Translations under genes and position numbers: made by a program | Shown: piece after piece, positions 7,321 through 9,140 of the stretch | How the letters are laid out: every line of letters starts with the position of its first letter | How positions within the stretch are numbered: the first letter of the stretch is position 1 | The notes under the pieces: model-generated | Told to the model about the DNA's origin: nothing | The model's database searches: none | Seen by the model: only the letters and a program-made list of their open reading frames with translations | From: UBA1138 sp036338615 | Lineage (GTDB): Bacteria > Gemmatimonadota > Gemmatimonadetes > Longimicrobiales > Gaopeijiaceae | DNA: 9,140 bases | Assembly: GCA_036338615.1 (NCBI GenBank) | Contig: JAYZBT010000132.1 | Location: 1 to 9,140 of the forward strand | Direction: 5' to 3'

Positions 7321-7429
7321 GAGATCCCCCCGAACGGCGCCTGGAGCCTGAAATCGCTGGGAGCGCCGGGCGGGCGGCGCACCCCGCTGCAAACGATCAT
7401 CGGGGGCGGCCGTCGTCAAGCGGGACCTA
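7321..7429 (-). other. 109-bp gap between deacetylase and cytochrome/copper gene
   Basis: This is the longest gap inside the minus-strand block, so a second promoter could lie here. It holds a GC hairpin (7363-7380) and a weak promoter-like pair: TTGACG (7414-7419) with TCGTTT (7391-7396) and a 17-nt spacer. The -10 half is poor. No T-run follows the hairpin. Confidence 0.35.
7363..7380. repeat. GC hairpin GCGCCG-N6-CGGCGC
   Basis: A perfect 6-bp inverted repeat with a 6-nt loop lies between the deacetylase stop and the copper-protein start. It could damp read-through or protect an mRNA end. Without a T-run it is not a typical terminator. Confidence 0.35.
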
Positions 7430-8437
7430 TCACCCCAGCAACGTCTCCACATGCGCCGCAGCCGCGAGGGCACTGCCTTGGACGTTGTAGCCACCCTCCA
7501 GTAGGGAGACGAGCCGCCCTCCTGTGTACTCATCAGCCAGGTCCATGGCCGTACGGGTCATGCGTTTGAAGACGTCGTCCGTCAGGTCGAAGCAACCCAG
7601 CAGATCGTCCCGACGGCTGTCGAAGCCGGCTGACACGATAATGAAGTCGGGCCGGAATTCGCGTACCGCCGACAGAAGCTTCGAATCCCAATGCCGCAGC
7701 ATGTCCACGTCACGGGCCCCACAATCCAGGTGCGCGTTGATGTTGAGGCCGGATCCCTCTCCCTCTCCTGTCAGGGAGGGGTCGCCGGTACCGGGGTAGG
7801 CTTGCCAGTCGTGGGTGCTGAAAAAGAGGACACTCGGATCATCGTAGAACGCGTTTTGGGTGCCGTTTCCGTGGTGGTAGTCCCAGTCGATGATCAGCAC
7901 CCGCTCGAGGCCGTGCACCTGCTGCGCATACCGCGTCGCAATGGCGGCGTTGCTGTAGAAGCAAAAGCCCTCCTCTCGACCCGTGTTGTTCGCGTGGTGC
8001 CCTGGGGGGCGGCTGGCGCAGAAGGCGTTCTTCACCTCTCCGCGAGCCACCGCGTCCACCGCGCCGAGCGCACCCGCAACCGCGAGCTCTGCGACCGGAC
8101 CCGTCACGTCGATGCGGCGGACCGACTCCACGTGCTCGGATGTGTGGAGGTCCTGGATGTGCGACATGGGTTCCGCGAAAAGCGAGATCGGAATCAGCTC
8201 CTGGTCGAGCCCCCGCTGCGCGAATACCTCCATCATCCGGACCAGGCGGAGGGGTCGCTCGGGGTGCACCTCGCCCTGGCGGAGCGGAAGCACGTGGTCC
8301 AGGTACCGGGGGTCGTAGACCAGGCCGGTGCCCGTCGCCTGACGGGCGGGTACTGGCATCCGTGCGAGCGCGGGGACGGCCCCCAGGCCCAACAAGCCCT
8401 TCGAAGTGTTGGAGATGAACTCTCGTCGTGTCGTCAC
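7430..8437 (-). CDS. Histone-deacetylase-superfamily deacetylase (class II / AcuC / acetylpolyamine amidohydrolase-like) with Tat leader
   Basis: The 335-residue protein carries the full zinc deacetylase set: the H147-H148 charge-relay pair in RPPGHHA, D186 and H188 as zinc ligands in DWDYHHGNGTQ, D273 as third ligand in SAGFDSRRDD, and Y317 in LEGGYN. GEGEGSGLNIN and the DWDYHH form point to the class II-like branch. These enzymes remove acyl groups from lysine or polyamine amides and are usually cytoplasmic. Here the N-terminus MTTRREFISNTSKGLLGLG is a textbook twin-arginine leader, with the hydrophobic part ending near residue 25, so export of the folded zinc enzyme is predicted. The start is the GTG at 8437, with GGGAGG (8444-8449) 6 nt upstream. 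It follows PAP2 by 82 bp and may be coupled to a 17-codon upstream frame. Substrate unknown. Confidence 0.94.
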   Translation of the reverse strand: MTTRREFISNTSKGLLGLGAVPALARMPVPARQATGTGLVYDPRYLDHVLPLRQGEVHPERPLRLVRMMEVFAQRGLDQELIPISLFAEPMSHIQDLHTSEHVESVRRIDVTGPVAELAVAGALGAVDAVARGEVKNAFCASRPPGHHANNTGREEGFCFYSNAAIATRYAQQVHGLERVLIIDWDYHHGNGTQNAFYDDPSVLFFSTHDWQAYPGTGDPSLTGEGEGSGLNINAHLDCGARDVDMLRHWDSKLLSAVREFRPDFIIVSAGFDSRRDDLLGCFDLTDDVFKRMTRTAMDLADEYTGGRLVSLLEGGYNVQGSALAAAAHVETLLG

Positions 8438-8487
8438 TCGTGGCCTCCCGTCGTAACGTAGTCGCCCAACGCCTGGTCCATAATCAT
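8434..8487 (-). other. Possible 17-codon upstream ORF overlapping the deacetylase start (GTGA)
   Basis: The ATG at 8487 opens a frame reading MIMDQALGDYVTTGGHE. Its TGA (8436-8434) shares GTGA with the GTG start of the deacetylase, the overlap typical of coupled genes. GGAAGG (8495-8500) lies 7 nt before the ATG, within a longer purine run. The deacetylase has its own ribosome site inside this frame. The peptide has no recognisable features, and it could be a leader peptide or chance. Confidence 0.35.
8444..8449 (-). promoter_or_regulatory. Shine-Dalgarno site of the deacetylase gene
   Basis: GGGAGG on the minus strand, 6 nt before the GTG at 8437. It supports a GTG start that places the RR motif at residues 4-5. 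Confidence 0.75.
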
Positions 8488-8519
8488 GAGCCGACCTTCC
8501 CTCAACGTAGCTCCAGTCG

Positions 8520-9140
8520 TCAGTGGCGCAGCATCAGCCCGATGGCGGTGCCGACCCCGGAGGGCGTGATCGTGAGGTCGACGCCGGGCGCCTCGTGTAG
8601 CTTTGGCACGCCCCACCCGACCAACGAGCCAAGGATCGCGCCCGCGATGATGTCTGTCGGGTAGTGCTTCCCCCCCTGGTAGCGCATATAGCCCGTGGTG
8701 GCGGCGAGGGTCAGCGAGCCTGCCCACACCCACGTAGTGGCGGACGAACCAGGATGGAGCTTCGCGTACACTGAGTTGACGAACACCGCCGCGGCGAAAG
8801 CGTTCGAGGTATGACCGGACGGAAAAGCTCGTCGAGCCTTGACCTGCAAGCGCTCCTCGTCTGGGATGTCCGGATCGGTATTGTAGACGAACGGCCTGGC
8901 CCGGTTCGTCACACCCTTGAGCAGCTCGACCAGACCGTTGCCAACCAGGAACACCTCGCCGTACATGGCGGCCACAGTCCGGGACTCCCGCGACCCCGGC
9001 GTGGCGATCGCCAAGCCGAGTGGCGCCGCCATGAGGCTTATGACGAGCGCATTGCTTGCGGCGGAGGCCATGGTCGACCAGTGCGCCGTAGCGGAGCCGT
9101 CGAAGCCATTGACATCCGAGGGATCGAGCAATGCGATCTC
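8520..9140 (-). CDS. PAP2-family membrane phosphatase, N-terminus cut by window edge
   Basis: The last 206 residues are visible and the frame is open through the right edge, so the true start lies outside. Numbering from the edge, all three phosphatase motifs of the PAP2/type 2 phosphatidic acid phosphatase superfamily are present: K75-x6-R82-P83, P107-S-G-H110 and R153-x5-H159-x3-D163. The usual Ser before the motif-3 Arg is Met here. Several hydrophobic segments (about 30-46, 56-74, 112-128, 137-151 and 163-177) indicate an integral membrane protein. Such enzymes dephosphorylate lipid phosphates such as undecaprenyl diphosphate or phosphatidate at the outer face of the inner membrane. The C-terminal 20 residues (VDLTITPSGVGTAIGLMLRH) have strand-like character. 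It is the first visible gene of the minus-strand block. Confidence 0.92.
   Translation of the reverse strand, partial: EIALLDPSDVNGFDGSATAHWSTMASAASNALVISLMAAPLGLAIATPGSRESRTVAAMYGEVFLVGNGLVELLKGVTNRARPFVYNTDPDIPDEERLQVKARRAFPSGHTSNAFAAAVFVNSVYAKLHPGSSATTWVWAGSLTLAATTGYMRYQGGKHYPTDIIAGAILGSLVGWGVPKLHEAPGVDLTITPSGVGTAIGLMLRH

Noticed and set aside
7391..7419. Promoter-like TTGACG-N17-TCGTTT on the minus strand
   Set aside because: The -10 half matches the consensus poorly. Kept only as a remark on the gap.
7321..7533. Upstream extension of the cytochrome/copper gene by 71 codons
   Set aside because: It overlaps the 3' end of the deacetylase, has no family character, and would bury the signal peptide that begins at 7320.
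1..9140. Mobile element, CRISPR array, tRNA/rRNA, toxin-antitoxin or defence system
   Set aside because: No transposase or integrase, no regularly spaced repeats, no tRNA-like folds recognised and no defence-type domains. All eight main genes are metabolic or envelope enzymes, apart from one exported protein of unknown function.

Overview
The window is a GC-rich stretch of bacterial chromosome, almost fully coding, with eight protein genes. I see no RNA genes, insertion sequences, phage genes or CRISPR arrays. The gene content is an N-terminal cytochrome c joined to a PHM-like copper monooxygenase module, Tat-exported hydrolases, a lipoprotein amidohydrolase and a small exported beta-rich protein. 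This mix is typical of environmental Gram-negative phyla such as Gemmatimonadota or Acidobacteriota. That placement is inferred from style, not from a marker gene.

Layout, left to right. Positions 1-1058 (minus) hold a serine beta-lactamase-fold hydrolase with a Tat-type leader, cut by the left edge. A 245-bp intergenic region (1059-1303) separates it from a divergent lipoprotein amidohydrolase at 1304-2617 (plus). That gene converges on a block of six minus-strand genes. Read in transcription order from the right edge, the block is: PAP2 phosphatase (8520-9140, cut by the edge), HDAC-superfamily deacetylase with a Tat leader (7430-8437), cytochrome c / PHM-like copper protein (6070-7320), small exported protein of unknown function (5352-6065), exported SDR (4334-5278) and amidase-signature hydrolase (2670-4307). 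Gaps inside the block run from 4 to 109 bp, so one or two operons are plausible. The 4-bp gap between the copper protein and the unknown protein is the tightest link.

Functionally, nearly every product carries an export signal: Tat-like on the beta-lactamase-fold protein and the deacetylase, lipobox on the amidohydrolase, and Sec-like (or weak Tat) on the copper protein, unknown protein, SDR and amidase. PAP2 is a membrane protein. Several predicted chemistries involve C-N bonds: an amidase, an HDAC-type deacetylase, an imidazolonepropionase/prolidase-like amidohydrolase and a PHM-like monooxygenase. A cell-envelope pathway for modified peptides or amides is a reasonable but unproven reading. 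The most unusual points are the exported deacetylase and exported NADP-type SDR, the two-domain unknown protein coupled to the copper protein, and two tiny upstream reading frames whose stop codons overlap the non-ATG starts of the deacetylase and the amidase by 4 nt.
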